Position numbers and translations under genes: made by a program
DNA from: Sphingomonas sp.
GTDB lineage: Bacteria; Pseudomonadota; Alphaproteobacteria; Sphingomonadales; Sphingomonadaceae
Direction: 5' to 3'
DNA: 64,000 nucleotides
NCBI RefSeq assembly: GCF_004799495.1
Contig: NZ_SSMY01000008.1
Location: forward strand, 62,001 to 126,000
The notes under the pieces: generated by a model
What the model was told of the DNA's origin: nothing
The model's input: only the letters and a program-made list of their open reading frames with translations
Database searches by the model: none
Shown here: one piece after another, positions 42,737 to 54,029 of the stretch
How the letters are laid out: each line of letters starts with the position of its first letter
Position numbering within the stretch: position 1 is the stretch's first letter

Positions 42737-44448
42737 GCGGCGAACAGGTGGGCGGACAGCGCGTACAGGCTCGCGGCGGGCGCGCTGGCCGCAGCGTGCA
42801 GCCCGAGCGCCTCGGGCACGATCTGCTCGACATAGAAAGCCGCGACCGCGCGCTTCATCGCGGCGAAGTCGTCGCCGCCCTCCGCCGCGACCCGGCCTTG
42901 GCGCTCCATCAGCCAGCCGCACACCGCGACCGACAGCATCGTCAGGAACGGATAGCTCGCGGCGAGCCGGTCGTCGGCATTGGCGGTCGCCAGCCGGCGC
43001 CCAACCTCGTCGCACGCATCAATCAGGTTGCGCAACGCGGCGTCCTCGGCTTCGGCGCGCATGTCGGCGATCAGCGCGTGGAACGCCGCGCCGTTCGACA
43101 GGCCGAGCTTGCGCCCGACCAGATCGGCCGCCTGAATGCCGTTGGTGCCCTCATAGATCGGCGTGATCCGCGCATCGCGGAAGAATTGCGCCGCACCCGT
43201 TTCCTCGATGAAACCCATCCCGCCATGCACCTGCACGCCCAGGCTCGCGACTTCGTTGCCGAGGTCGGTGGCGTGCGCCTTCGCCAGCGGGGTGAGGATT
43301 TCGAGCCGGCCCTTCGCCGCTTCGTCGCTATCGGCGCGGTCGACCATACTGGCGGCGAGATAGACCAGCGCCCGCGCCGCCTGGGTCTGCGCCTTCATCC
43401 GCATCAGCATGCGGCGCACGTCGGGATGCTCGATGATCGCGACCGGGGTCTTGTCGGGCGAACCCGCGCGGGCCGACTGGATGCGCTCGCGCGCGAACTC
43501 GACCGCTTTCTGCGTCGCCGCCTCGCCGACCTGCACACCCTGCAAGCCCACGTTGAGCCGCGCGTTGTTCATCATCGTGAACATCGCGCGCATGCCGCCG
43601 TTTTCGGCACCGATCAGCTCGCCGATGCAATCGTTGTGATCGCCGAACGAGAGCACGCAGGTCGGCGAGGCGTGGAGACCCATCTTGTGTTCGATCGACA
43701 TCACGCGAACGTCGTTGAATCCGCCCGGATTGCCGTCGGCGTCGAGGCGGTATTTGGGGACGAGGAACAAGGAGATGCCGCGCGTTCCCGCCGGCGCGTC
43801 GGGCGTCCGCGCCAGCACGAGATGGACGATATTGTCCGCCATGTCGTGATCGCCGAACGAGATGAAAATCTTGGTGCCCGAAATCCGGTACGTACCGTCG
43901 CCGACCGGTTCGGCGCGGGTCTTGAGCGCGCCGACATCCGACCCGGCCTGCGGCTCGGTCAGGTTCATCGTTCCGGTCCACGCGCCGGTCGCGAGGTGCG
44001 GCAAATAAGCTGCCTGCTGCGCCGGTGTGCCGTGGTGGAGCAACGCCTCGATCGCCCCCACGGTCAGCGTCGGCGCGAGCGCGAAACCCATGTTCGCGGT
44101 GCCGAGCGTTTCGAGCACCGCGCTGGCCAGCACGAACGGCAGACCCTGCCCGCCGAAGTCGGCCGGCGCGCCGATTGTGCCCCATCCGCCCTCGACATAA
44201 TCGTGATAGGCTTGGCGGTAGCCCGCGGGCATCTTCACGCCCTCTTCAGTCCATTTCGGGCCGTCGGTATCGCCCGCACGATTGAGCGGTGCCCATTCGC
44301 CCGCGGCGAATTGTCCCACGCCCTCTAGTACCGCATCGACGATGTCGGGGCTCGCGCCGGCGAAGCGCTCGGTCGCGGCGAGATCGGCGATCCGCGCGAC
44401 ATGGTCCAGGACGAACCGTTGCTCGGCGATGGCGGGGGTGAAGGGCAT
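42733..44448 (-). CDS. Acyl-CoA dehydrogenase, long DmdC-like type
   Basis: A 571-residue FAD enzyme, longer than the roughly 380-residue classical acyl-CoA dehydrogenases, and like the DmdC/FadE-type long group. FAD and substrate segments are seen: MNLTEPQAGSDVGALKTRAE, KIFISFGDHDM, QVHGGMGFIEETGAAQFFRD and the catalytic-base region ITPIYEGTNGIQAADLVGRK, where E is the general base. A C-terminal helical extension (about 480-571) is present. GAGAGG precedes ATG 44448. Chain-length preference is not readable. Confidence 0.92.
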   Translation of the reverse strand: MPFTPAIAEQRFVLDHVARIADLAATERFAGASPDIVDAVLEGVGQFAAGEWAPLNRAGDTDGPKWTEEGVKMPAGYRQAYHDYVEGGWGTIGAPADFGGQGLPFVLASAVLETLGTANMGFALAPTLTVGAIEALLHHGTPAQQAAYLPHLATGAWTGTMNLTEPQAGSDVGALKTRAEPVGDGTYRISGTKIFISFGDHDMADNIVHLVLARTPDAPAGTRGISLFLVPKYRLDADGNPGGFNDVRVMSIEHKMGLHASPTCVLSFGDHNDCIGELIGAENGGMRAMFTMMNNARLNVGLQGVQVGEAATQKAVEFARERIQSARAGSPDKTPVAIIEHPDVRRMLMRMKAQTQAARALVYLAASMVDRADSDEAAKGRLEILTPLAKAHATDLGNEVASLGVQVHGGMGFIEETGAAQFFRDARITPIYEGTNGIQAADLVGRKLGLSNGAAFHALIADMRAEAEDAALRNLIDACDEVGRRLATANADDRLAASYPFLTMLSVAVCGWLMERQGRVAAEGGDDFAAMKRAVAAFYVEQIVPEALGLHAAASAPAASLYALSAHLFAA

Positions 44449-44488
44449 CGGGTTCCTCTCTGACTCGCAGGCGCTATAGCGTCGGGCA

Positions 44489-45460
44489 ATGGACGCGCCA
44501 AACACCCGGATTCTCCCATACAACGCGCATAACACCGCCGAAGCCGCGGCGTTGATCGCGGCGGGCCAGTGCGTCGCGGTGCCGACCGAGACGGTGTACG
44601 GCCTCGCTGCCGACGCGACCGACGGCGCGGCGGTGGCGGGGGTCTATGCCGCGAAGGGCCGGCCGAGCTTCAATCCGCTGATCGTCCATGTGCTCGACGT
44701 GGCGGCGGCGAAGAAACTCGCGGCGTTCGATGCGCGCGCCGAGGCGCTGGCGGCGGCGTTCTGGCCGGGGCCGCTGACATTGGTGCTGCCGCTCAAGCCG
44801 TCATCGGGGATCGCGTCGCTGGTGACGGCGGGGCTGGAGACGATCGCGATCCGCGTCCCCGCGCACCGCGCGATGCGCGCGTTGCTGGAAGCGTGCGGCA
44901 AGCCGCTCGCGGCGCCCTCGGCCAATGCCAGCGGCACGATCAGCCCGACGCGCGTCGAGCACGTTATGGCGAGCCTCACGGACCGCATCCCGCTCGTCAT
45001 CGACGACGGCCCGACGCGCCAAGGGATCGAATCGACCATCGTGCGCGAAGTGTTCGGGATGACTCGGATCCTACGCCACGGCCCGATTACCGGCGCGCAG
45101 GTGCTGGCGGCGCTGTCGACCGGCAAGCGCAAGGTCGACCGCTTCGACACCGGCGCCGACGCGCCGGAGACGGTCGAGGCGCCGGGGCAGCTGTCCTCGC
45201 ACTACGCCCCGCGCAAACCCTTACGCATCGACGCACCGCGCGCGGCCGAGGACGAATGGATGATCGGCTTCGGTCCGACGCCGGGCGACGACACACTATC
45301 GGCGAGCGGCAACCTGACCGAAGCGGCGACGCGATTGTTCGACCTGCTCCACCGCGCCGACGCGAGCGATTTGCCGAAAATCGCCGTCGCCCCGGTTCCC
45401 GACGACGGTATCGGCGAGGCGATCAATGATCGCCTGCGCCGCGCCGCGCACCGCGACTAG
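44489..45460 (+). CDS. L-threonylcarbamoyladenylate synthase, Sua5 type
   Basis: Makes threonylcarbamoyl-AMP for the t6A37 modification of ANN-decoding tRNAs. The N-terminal YrdC domain (about 1-200) has [29 protein letters not shown], the [11 protein letters not shown] loop and RQGIESTIV; the C-terminal Sua5 domain starts after a linker with [11 protein letters not shown]. At 323 residues it is the two-domain Sua5 form rather than the short TsaC. Its TAG shares CTAG with the msrA stop. Confidence 0.95.
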   Translation: MDAPNTRILPYNAHNTAEAAALIAAGQCVAVPTETVYGLAADATDGAAVAGVYAAKGRPSFNPLIVHVLDVAAAKKLAAFDARAEALAAAFWPGPLTLVLPLKPSSGIASLVTAGLETIAIRVPAHRAMRALLEACGKPLAAPSANASGTISPTRVEHVMASLTDRIPLVIDDGPTRQGIESTIVREVFGMTRILRHGPITGAQVLAALSTGKRKVDRFDTGADAPETVEAPGQLSSHYAPRKPLRIDAPRAAEDEWMIGFGPTPGDDTLSASGNLTEAATRLFDLLHRADASDLPKIAVAPVPDDGIGEAINDRLRRAAHRD

Positions 45461-46005
45461 GCGGTTTCGCTCAGCGCCTTCGACCGCGCGGCGAAGCTCT
45501 TGCGCAGCTTCTGCAACTTGGGCGGGATCACCGCGAGGCAATAGGGGTTCCGCTGGCCTTCGCCTTTCCAATATTCCTGATGATAATCCTCCGCCGGATA
45601 CCATTCGGTCATCGGCTCGATCGTCGTGACGATCGGCGCGGGCCAGTTGGCGGCGTTGCGCTCGATCGCTGCCTTTGCCTCGGCCTCCTGCGCCACATCC
45701 ACGGGGAAGATCGCCGAGCGGTATTGCGTGCCGACATCGTTGCCCTGGCGGTTGAGCGTCGTCGGATCGTGCGTCGCGAAGAAGATGTCGAGCAGGTCGG
45801 CGTACGTCACCTGGCTCGAATCGAACCCGACCTTGATCGCCTCGGCATGCCCCGTGTCGCCGCCGCACACCTGCTTGTAGGTCGGGTTCGCCACGCGGCC
45901 GCCGATATACCCGCTCTCGACGCTCTCGACCCCGATCACGTCCTTGTACACCGCCTCGGTGCACCAGAAGCAGCCCCCGGCCAGGATCGCATAGTCGGTC
46001 ATCAT
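45457..46005 (-). CDS. msrA: Peptide-methionine (S)-S-oxide reductase
   Basis: Repairs methionine-S-sulfoxide in proteins. The catalytic cysteine is C12 in GGCFWC at the N-terminus; [12 protein letters not shown] and the substrate-binding [12 protein letters not shown] are present. Length is 182 residues. No msrB domain is fused. It is divergent from galE by 62 bp. Start could be the first or second Met. Confidence 0.96.
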   Translation of the reverse strand: MMTDYAILAGGCFWCTEAVYKDVIGVESVESGYIGGRVANPTYKQVCGGDTGHAEAIKVGFDSSQVTYADLLDIFFATHDPTTLNRQGNDVGTQYRSAIFPVDVAQEAEAKAAIERNAANWPAPIVTTIEPMTEWYPAEDYHQEYWKGEGQRNPYCLAVIPPKLQKLRKSFAARSKALSETA

Positions 46006-46067
46006 GGGTCCTTTCGATTGGCCTCCGATATAGGTAGGGCAACGCCCGCAACAAAGGGATCGCGACG

Positions 46068-47063
46068 ATGAGCAAGGGCAGTGTGCTGGTCACGGGCGGC
46101 GCGGGCTATATCGGCAGCCACGCGGTGCTGGCGCTGCTCGACGCGGGCTGGGGCGTGGTGGTGGTCGACAACCTTACGACGGGCTTCGACTGGGCGGTCG
46201 ATTCCCGCGCGACGCTGGTCCGCGCCAATATCGAGGACGACGAGGCGGTGCGCGGCGCGATGCGCGAGCACCAAGTCGTCGCGGTGATGCACTTCGCCGG
46301 ATCGATCATCGTCCCCGAATCGGTCGAGAACCCGCTCAAATATTACCGCAACAACACCGTCGCGAGCCGTGCGCTGATCGAAAGTGCGGTGGCGTGCGGG
46401 GTGAAGCATTTCATCTTCAGCTCGACCGCCGCGACCTATGGCACGCCCGACAAGGTGCCGGTGGCGGAGGACGATCCGAAGGCCCCGATCAATCCCTATG
46501 GCATGTCCAAGCTGATGACCGAGATCATGCTCAAGGACGTCGCCGCCGCGCACCCGATCAACTACTGCGCGCTGCGCTATTTCAACGTCGCCGGCGCCGA
46601 TCCGCAAGGCCGCTCGGGCCAGTCGACCGCGGGCGCGACGCATTTGATAAAGGTCGCGGTCGAGGCGGCGACGGGCAAGCGCCAGTCGGTCGCGGTGTTC
46701 GGCACCGATTTCACGACGCCCGACGGTACGGGCGTGCGCGATTACATCCACGTCAGCGATCTCGCCGCGGCGCACGTCCACGCGCTCGACCGGCTGATCG
46801 AGGCGCCGACCGAGAACATCACGATGAACGCCGGTTACGGCCATGGTTACTCGGTGCTCGAGGTCCTCGACGCGGTCGACCGGGTCACCAACTTGCAGAT
46901 CGAGCGCAAGATGGAGGGGCGCCGCGCGGGCGACCCGGCCGAACTCGTCTCGGACAACCGCAGGATCCTCGCCACTCTGCCGTGGCGGCCGCAGCACGAC
47001 GACCTCGACCAGATCGTCCGCGACGCGCTGGCGTGGGAGCGGAAGCTCGCCGAACGCGGCTGA
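46068..47063 (+). CDS. galE: UDP-glucose 4-epimerase
   Basis: Interconverts UDP-glucose and UDP-galactose, supplying sugar for surface polysaccharide. The 331-residue short-chain dehydrogenase has GGAGYIGSH at 10-18 for NAD binding, SSTAATYG with the catalytic S/T, and Y144-GMS-K148. The uridine-diphosphate end shows [13 protein letters not shown] and the C-terminal [12 protein letters not shown]. Full length. Convergent with the TonB receptor gene. Confidence 0.95.
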   Translation: MSKGSVLVTGGAGYIGSHAVLALLDAGWGVVVVDNLTTGFDWAVDSRATLVRANIEDDEAVRGAMREHQVVAVMHFAGSIIVPESVENPLKYYRNNTVASRALIESAVACGVKHFIFSSTAATYGTPDKVPVAEDDPKAPINPYGMSKLMTEIMLKDVAAAHPINYCALRYFNVAGADPQGRSGQSTAGATHLIKVAVEAATGKRQSVAVFGTDFTTPDGTGVRDYIHVSDLAAAHVHALDRLIEAPTENITMNAGYGHGYSVLEVLDAVDRVTNLQIERKMEGRRAGDPAELVSDNRRILATLPWRPQHDDLDQIVRDALAWERKLAERG

Positions 47064-47068
47064 TTTTG

Positions 47069-47084
47069 ATCCGCTCACGCGGAT
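47069..47084. terminator. Short hairpin between convergent galE and TonB receptor gene
   Basis: ATCCGC (47069-47074), TCAC, GCGGAT (47079-47084), a 6 bp stem in a 31 bp gap. On the minus strand it is followed by CAAAATC rather than T's; on the plus strand by TGCGAC. Weak candidate for shared termination. Confidence 0.35.
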
Positions 47085-47094
47085 TGCGACAAGA

Positions 47095-49257
47095 CTAAAA
47101 CGTCTTGCTGACCCCGAAGAAGAACGAACGGCGCTGGCCGAATTGCGGCGCGCCGACGCCGACCCCCGATCCGTCGCGGATCTCGTAGATGTGGTCGCCG
47201 ACGTTGAACACGTCCGCGCGAATCTCGATTCCCGGTCCCTTGAACGTGTGGCTCGCGGTCAGGTTGAACACGGCATAGGAGGGCAGCTTCCCGCCATTGG
47301 GCACGGCGCCGTCCCTGCGCAGGCCCGACCCGTAGATCATCGACCCGCCAAGCTTGGTTCCGTCGGGCAGACGGTACGAAATGCCGCCCGACCCGGTCCA
47401 GGTCTGGTCATGGTCGAGATAGATGTAGTGGTTGGCGATGTACGCGAGGTCGCCGGGATCGAAGTTGAACTGCCCCGACACGATGTCCTCGCCCTGCGCC
47501 TTGGCATAGGCGATGTTGGCATAGGCGAGCAGCCGCCCGCGCTGATACGAGATCGACCCTTCGACCCCGTTTATCCGCCCGCGCGCATAGTTGAACGGCG
47601 TCAGGATGATCGGCGCGCCGAACTGGCCTTCGTCGACCAGATTCTTCGAGATGCGATGATAGGCGTCGATCCCGAGCGTCAGTGCTCCCTTCTTGAGCTG
47701 CGCGCCGAGGTCGAAATAATCCTGGCGCTCGGCGAACGGTATGGTGGCGAGTGGCGGATTGACGCCATCGTCGCCGGGCGCCTGCGCACTGGTGCCGCGG
47801 AACTGGAGCACGCTGGCCGCGCCGACATTGGCGAACGGCGCCGGCGAGAAATAGCGCGCATAGCCGCCATAGAGGGTCAGCCCCCCGCCCGCCTCGAGCA
47901 CCGCGTTGATGCGCGGGCTGAATTGCGATTCGGCACGGAAGCCTTTGTAATGGTCGAACCGCCCGCCGAAATTGATCGTCAGCGGCGCGAATGGTTTCCA
48001 TTCGTCCTGGAGATAGGCCGAATAAGTGCTCTCGGTCGCCGAATAATTGTCGGGAATGGCGATCGGCGCACCGGCCTGGTTGCCGTTGGCATCAAGCGGG
48101 AAGACGAGGCTTGTCGTCTGGCTGTTCGAACGGTCGCGCGAGATCACGACCCCGGCGCGAATGGTGTTCTTCGCGCTGAGCCGCCACGCCGCATCGATTT
48201 GGCCGCCGGCCGTGAAATCCTGCTTGAACGCGGTCTGCGCGATGCCGTTGAACAGCAATTCGCCGGTCACGTCCGGCCGGTACCGCAGCCCGGAGTAGCG
48301 CGCGAATAGCGAGAATTGCAGCGTCAGCGGCCCCGCGTCGTGGAGCAGGCTGGCGAGTCCGAACGCGGTCCGCTCGATCTGGCGCTCGTTGAGGTCGTCG
48401 CTCAGATAATCGGTCTGCCCATTGACGACATAGCCGTCGGTCGGGTGCAGCCCGCGCGGGTTGGGAATCTGGAAATACTGGTTCGAGAAGCCGCCGATCA
48501 GCGACGCGCGGTCGTTCGCGCTGAACGTATGATCGACATAGGCGAAGGCCTGATATTGATCGGTCCGGTCGTGGAGCGGGGAGCGGCCGGAATCGACCGC
48601 CTCGATCCCGCGGTCCGAGCGGCGATAACTGCCCGACAGGAAATAGTTGGTGTCGCCGCCCGACCCGCCATATTCGATGCTCGGCTCGATCGTGCCGTTG
48701 CTACCGCCATAGAGTGCCACTTCGCCGCCGTTGCGGATGCCGCTCTTGGTCGTGATGTCGATGATGCCGGCGGTGCGGAGACCATATTGCGCGGGCAGCG
48801 CGCCGGTGCGCAGATCGAATTTCTCGACCAGCCGAGGGCTGAGCGTCTGGCCGAACACCGACACGCCTTCGGGCAGGATCGTGCCGTTGACGCGATATTG
48901 CAGGTTGTTGTGGTCGTCGCGGACGTGGAGCTGGCCGCCGCCGTCCTGCACCACGCCGGGCAGCTGGAGCAGCACCTGGTTGAGTTGCTGATTGTCGCCA
49001 CCGGGCAATTCGGTGATCGTCTCGTTCGAGATCGAATAGGTGGTGGCGCCGAGGCTAGGCTGGATCGACGCGCGCGCGGCGTCGAGATGGCCGGTGATGA
49101 CGATGTCGCCCTTCTGCGGTGCATCGTCGCTGGCGGCGGGCGGCGGCGCGGGGGCGGGCGCCGGTTGTGGAGGGGCAGCGGCGGGGGCGGTCTGCGCCTG
49201 GGCCAACGCGGGCGCCAGCGCCGCGATCGCGGCGCCGATCAACAATGTATGTCGCAT
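47095..49257 (-). CDS. TonB-dependent outer-membrane receptor
   Basis: A 720-residue receptor for energised uptake across the outer membrane. A signal peptide (MRHTLLIGAAIAALAPALAQ) and a proline/alanine-rich stretch precede the plug domain (about 55-165: GDIVITGHLDAARASIQPSL, LPGVVQDGGGQLHVRDDHNN, TAGIIDITTK), followed by a 22-strand-type barrel with loops rich in Y/F and the terminal strand GQRRSFFFGVSKTF. The start ATG 49257 lies after GGAAATACCC. No ferric-siderophore or cobalamin mark is decisive, so the ligand is unknown. A DUF2946-like gene lies 87 bp upstream. Confidence 0.92.
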   Translation of the reverse strand: MRHTLLIGAAIAALAPALAQAQTAPAAAPPQPAPAPAPPPAASDDAPQKGDIVITGHLDAARASIQPSLGATTYSISNETITELPGGDNQQLNQVLLQLPGVVQDGGGQLHVRDDHNNLQYRVNGTILPEGVSVFGQTLSPRLVEKFDLRTGALPAQYGLRTAGIIDITTKSGIRNGGEVALYGGSNGTIEPSIEYGGSGGDTNYFLSGSYRRSDRGIEAVDSGRSPLHDRTDQYQAFAYVDHTFSANDRASLIGGFSNQYFQIPNPRGLHPTDGYVVNGQTDYLSDDLNERQIERTAFGLASLLHDAGPLTLQFSLFARYSGLRYRPDVTGELLFNGIAQTAFKQDFTAGGQIDAAWRLSAKNTIRAGVVISRDRSNSQTTSLVFPLDANGNQAGAPIAIPDNYSATESTYSAYLQDEWKPFAPLTINFGGRFDHYKGFRAESQFSPRINAVLEAGGGLTLYGGYARYFSPAPFANVGAASVLQFRGTSAQAPGDDGVNPPLATIPFAERQDYFDLGAQLKKGALTLGIDAYHRISKNLVDEGQFGAPIILTPFNYARGRINGVEGSISYQRGRLLAYANIAYAKAQGEDIVSGQFNFDPGDLAYIANHYIYLDHDQTWTGSGGISYRLPDGTKLGGSMIYGSGLRRDGAVPNGGKLPSYAVFNLTASHTFKGPGIEIRADVFNVGDHIYEIRDGSGVGVGAPQFGQRRSFFFGVSKTF

Positions 49258-49344
49258 GGGTATTTCCAATCTTCACGAACCTGGGCCGGTCGACGGGCTA
49301 CCCGCCGACCGAGCGGCAGCCCGGCTGCCGCAATTGTTTGTCGG

Positions 49345-49767
49345 TCAGGTCGTGAAGAGTGGAGGCGCGCGGCTTTGCCACGCGTGGGAGCGCAACGGAA
49401 CGATGAACGCTGCAAAGGATGTGGCGGCATAGGCGACCGTCACCTCGACCGGCTTGGCCAAAGTGATCGAGCCGCCGAGCAGATAGGCGCCGAACAGCGC
49501 CTTTTCCTCGCACAACGGGCAGGCCGGTGCGGCGGGGGAGCGCTTCTGGTCGTCGGCCGTCGCCGTCGCGGCGCGCGCGATTCCGGCAATCGACCAACCC
49601 TGCTCCGTTCCCGAATGCGCGTGGGTCTGGGTAACGAAGCCCTGGCACAGCAACGCGAGCACGAGCCACAGCAACGCCAGCCGCGACGTCGCCCGATGGG
49701 CCGTCGCGACGATGGGATTGGGGCTGGAGGCGATGGATCGCGTCACGGCGTGGGACCTATGATACAT
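49345..49767 (-). CDS. DUF2946-like small exported or membrane protein
   Basis: A 140-residue protein. A hydrophobic segment (LALLWLVLALLCQGFVTQTH) near residue 30-48 is followed by THAHSGTEQ, a CPLCEEK pair and a second hydrophobic stretch (VTVAYAATSFAAFIVPL). The HAH and CxxC pattern resembles DUF2946 proteins, often found near TonB receptors and copper genes; this link is tentative. The start is uncertain: ATG 49767 is used, ATG 49788 and GTG 49745 are also open, and a TACAAT-like box just before 49767 would favour a downstream start. Confidence 0.58.
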   Translation of the reverse strand: MYHRSHAVTRSIASSPNPIVATAHRATSRLALLWLVLALLCQGFVTQTHAHSGTEQGWSIAGIARAATATADDQKRSPAAPACPLCEEKALFGAYLLGGSITLAKPVEVTVAYAATSFAAFIVPLRSHAWQSRAPPLFTT

Positions 49768-49813
49768 TGTACCCGCCAGCAACCCCAAAACGTGTCGGGG
49801 CGTGCGGCGACGC

Positions 49814-50380
<567 letters not shown>

Positions 50381-50406
50381 GACGCCGCTGCGCGTACCGC
50401 AGGCGC

Positions 50407-51063
50407 GTGAACTTTGCACCCAGCCCGCTCCCCGCCACCGAGCCACCGCACGATTGCCCGCTCTGCCCGCGGCTGGTCGCGTTCCGCGAGAAATTGCGTG
50501 GCGAATATCCCGAGTGGTGGAACGCGCCGGTCCCGGCGTTCGGCGATCCCAATGCCTGGCTGTGCATCGTCGGCCTCGCGCCGGGCAAGCACGGCGCCAA
50601 CCGCACCGGGCGGCCGTTCACCGGCGACCAGTCCGGGCCGCTGTTCTTCGACACGCTCGCCAAGTTCGGTTTCACGCGCGGGACGTACGATGCGCGGCCC
50701 GATGACGGGCTGGCGCTCGACGGCGCGATCATCTGCAATTCGGTCAAATGCCTGCCGCCGCAGAACAAGCCGACCCCCGCCGAAGTCCACACGTGCAGGG
50801 CTTTCCTGCAACGCCAGGTCGACGCGCTGCCCAACGCGCGCGTCTTCATCGCGCTCGGCCAGATCGCGCACCAGTCGGCGGTCAAGGTGCTGGGCGGGCG
50901 GCTCCCCAAATGCCGCTTCGGGCACCTCGCGGAACACCGCATGCCCGACGGGCGCGTGCTGATCGATAGCTATCACTGCTCGCGCTACAACCAGAATACC
51001 GGGCGGCTGACGCCCGAAATGTTCGAAGCGGTGTTCGCGCGGGCAGTGGAGTTGCGGCCCTAG
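50407..51063 (+). CDS. Uracil-DNA glycosylase, family 5 (UDGb)
   Basis: An iron-sulphur uracil/deaminated-base DNA glycosylase. Motif 1 is GLAPGKHGANRTGRPFTGD, characteristic of family 5, where the usual catalytic Asp or Asn of other families is absent. CNSVKCLPPQNKPTP and SYHCSRYNQNTGRLTPEMF match the other conserved blocks; C17 and C20 begin the cluster ligands (DCPLCPR). The 218-residue protein starts at GTG 50407, without a clear ribosome-binding site. It is a different family from both ung (4.5 kb) and UdgX (22 kb). Confidence 0.92.
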   Translation: MNFAPSPLPATEPPHDCPLCPRLVAFREKLRGEYPEWWNAPVPAFGDPNAWLCIVGLAPGKHGANRTGRPFTGDQSGPLFFDTLAKFGFTRGTYDARPDDGLALDGAIICNSVKCLPPQNKPTPAEVHTCRAFLQRQVDALPNARVFIALGQIAHQSAVKVLGGRLPKCRFGHLAEHRMPDGRVLIDSYHCSRYNQNTGRLTPEMFEAVFARAVELRP

Positions 51064-51388
51064 CACGCGTGGATATTCAGCGGGCTCGCGCAGCCAAATT
51101 GCTACCAATGTAGGATTTCATCTGATCTACCCTGATCGATGAGCACTCCGGCAACCACGCTTCCCGGTCCTGCGGCCGTGCCGTTCGCGGCTGGCGCGAC
51201 ACCATCGCTTCGCGGCAGCGCCGGCGTGGCGAGACAGGCGCCTGATTGCCGCGCCAGTGGCGCGCAATCGGCGCGTCGGTGGCGCGCAAAGGTCGCGTCA
51301 CCGGCGCATCACGGACGCGAACCGGCGCAACTCGCCCAAAACACCGCCCAGTGTCAACTTTGTGAACTTAGGCGTACCGATGCATGCC
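51064..51388. other. Gene-free 325 bp stretch between convergent genes
   Basis: I see no credible gene. It contains AATGTAGGATTTC (51107-51119) and AGTGTCAACTT followed by a degenerate second copy TGTGAACTT (51350-51369); both motifs recur in inverted order at 59135-59247. In between is a GC-rich segment with TGGCGCGCAA repeated (near 51257 and 51280). A reading frame of 109 codons across it lacks coding character. Confidence 0.6.
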
Positions 51389-52240
<852 letters not shown>

Positions 52241-52306
52241 GATCCCCGCCATAGCGGGACCGAGCGGAAAGTGGCAGTCCCCCAACCAGCTTCAAGGGAG
52301 TTCGTG

Positions 52307-52708
52307 ATGGAGAGGATGTTCGAGAAGATCGCGGAAAAGGTTGCAGGATGGGCGGGCCGGCCACCGGCGTTCATTGCCGCATTGCTGATCGTCATCATAT
52401 GGGGCGTGACGGGACCGATCTTTCATTATTCGGACACGTGGCAACTGATCATCAACACCGGCACGACGATCGTCACCTTCCTGATGGTGTTCCTCATCCA
52501 GAACGCGCAGAATCGCGACGGATCGGCGATTCAGGCCAAGCTCGACGAGATCATCCGCGCCACCAGCGACGCCCGGAACGGCTTTATCGGGGTCGAGCAT
52601 CTGACCCAGCACCAGCTCGAATTGCTCAAGCTTGCGATCGAGAAGGATTGCGGCAAGGAATCGAGCAACCACCGGTCGGTGGAGCGGTTGTTGCGGCGGA
52701 TGGGCTAG
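52307..52708 (+). CDS. Low-affinity iron permease-like membrane protein
   Basis: A 133-residue member of the small bacterial Iron_permease (PF04120-type) family. Two hydrophobic helices (PPAFIAALLIVIIWGVTGPI, and LIINTGTTIVTFLMVFLIQN) are followed by NAQNRDGSAIQAKLDEIIRA, the family signature, and a charged C-terminus. The family is named from fungal Fet4-like proteins, but iron transport by the bacterial members is not established. AGGGAG lies six bases before ATG 52307. The TAG stop shares CTAG with the UbiH-type gene. Confidence 0.9.
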   Translation: MERMFEKIAEKVAGWAGRPPAFIAALLIVIIWGVTGPIFHYSDTWQLIINTGTTIVTFLMVFLIQNAQNRDGSAIQAKLDEIIRATSDARNGFIGVEHLTQHQLELLKLAIEKDCGKESSNHRSVERLLRRMG

Positions 52709-53922
52709 ACGGTCAGCCCGGCCAATAGCTTGGGCAGCGCACCCGATTCGCCACGCGCTTCCGCGATGAAACGATCCTTGAGTGCGGGCGACCGCTGCAC
52801 CGCCGACAGCCCGAGCCGGCGGATGGCGTTGGCGGTGTCACCGGGGATGCCGAACAGGCGAGTCAGCCCATCGGTCGCGAGGCTGACCATGAAGGTGTCG
52901 AGGCTGCGCCAGCGCTGGTAGCGCTTGAGCAAGGCCGGGTCGCCGAGGTCGAGTCCGATTCGCTTGCCGTCGACCAGCACCTCGACCAACGCGGCGACAT
53001 CGCGGAAACCGACGTTGACTCCCTGCCCCGCGATTGGATGAATGCCGTGTGCGGCGTCACCGACCAAAGCGAGGCGTTCGGCGGTGATCGTCGCGGCGTG
53101 GTGAAAGCCAAGCGGATGCGCGAAGCGCGGGCCGAGCCAGGTCAGGTCGCCGAGGAACCCGCCCATCTTGCGGCTCAATTCGGCAAGATACCCGCGCTCG
53201 CCGAGTTTCTGCATCCCGGGCGCCTGCGCGGTACGCACCGACCAGACGATCGCCGAGCGGTGCCCGCGCGCGTCGTCGATCAAGGGCAGGATAGCGAACG
53301 GCCCTTCGGGATAGAAGATTTCGTATGCGACGTTCTCATGGCTGAACTCGTGCCCGATCGAGGTCACCAGCGCGACGTGATCGTAGCTCCAGCGCGCGGT
53401 GTTGAGCCCCGCCGCCTCGCGCGTCGGCGAGTTGCGCCCCTCCGCCCCGACCAGCAGCGACGCACGGACTTCGCTGCCGTCGCTCAGCGTCGCGCGAACG
53501 CCGAAGTCGTCTCGCACGACTTCGTGCGCGCTGGTCCGCATCCGCAGATCGACGCGGCTCGCCGCCCCCGCCGCGTCGAGCAACGCGGTGCGAAGGTCGC
53601 GATTCTCGAACATCGTGCCAAGCGCGTCCTCGCCCTCCTGCGGCACGAAATCGAGTGCGCCGGGCTTCAGCCCGTCGCTCACCCTGATGCCCTCGATCGG
53701 GCAGCCCTTGCCCGCCAGCCGGCCGGCCACGCCGATCGCCTCGAGCATCCGCATCGGCGCGCTGGCGATCGCCGAGGCGCGCCCGTCGAACCCCGGCGCG
53801 GTCACCACCGCCGGATCGGCCGGATCGACCACGACGCTGGTCAGCCCGTGCGCATCGAGCGCCACCGCGAGTGCGCTGCCGACCAGACCGCCGCCGAGAA
53901 TGAGGACGTCCGCTTGATTCAT
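52705..53922 (-). CDS. UbiH/UbiF/COQ6-family FAD monooxygenase
   Basis: A 405-residue flavoprotein hydroxylase, probably of ubiquinone synthesis. FAD-binding motifs are ILGGGLVGSALAVALDAHGL at the N-terminus, the VGAEGRNSPTRE (DG-like) motif and LVGDAAHGIHPIAGQGVNVG. Which ring position it hydroxylates cannot be read from the sequence; with coq7 at 16.5 kb, the window holds two ubiquinone hydroxylases. It is divergent from ftsK by 107 bp. Confidence 0.9.
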   Translation of the reverse strand: MNQADVLILGGGLVGSALAVALDAHGLTSVVVDPADPAVVTAPGFDGRASAIASAPMRMLEAIGVAGRLAGKGCPIEGIRVSDGLKPGALDFVPQEGEDALGTMFENRDLRTALLDAAGAASRVDLRMRTSAHEVVRDDFGVRATLSDGSEVRASLLVGAEGRNSPTREAAGLNTARWSYDHVALVTSIGHEFSHENVAYEIFYPEGPFAILPLIDDARGHRSAIVWSVRTAQAPGMQKLGERGYLAELSRKMGGFLGDLTWLGPRFAHPLGFHHAATITAERLALVGDAAHGIHPIAGQGVNVGFRDVAALVEVLVDGKRIGLDLGDPALLKRYQRWRSLDTFMVSLATDGLTRLFGIPGDTANAIRRLGLSAVQRSPALKDRFIAEARGESGALPKLLAGLTV

Positions 53923-54029
53923 GGCAACCGCCCTAGCGCGCCGCCCCCCGTCGCACCAGCTTGACGGCGGACTCGGCAAGCGCGAGAATCTAGCGCGAAC
54001 GAACAGCGGACATTTCGGGGGTATCGATC

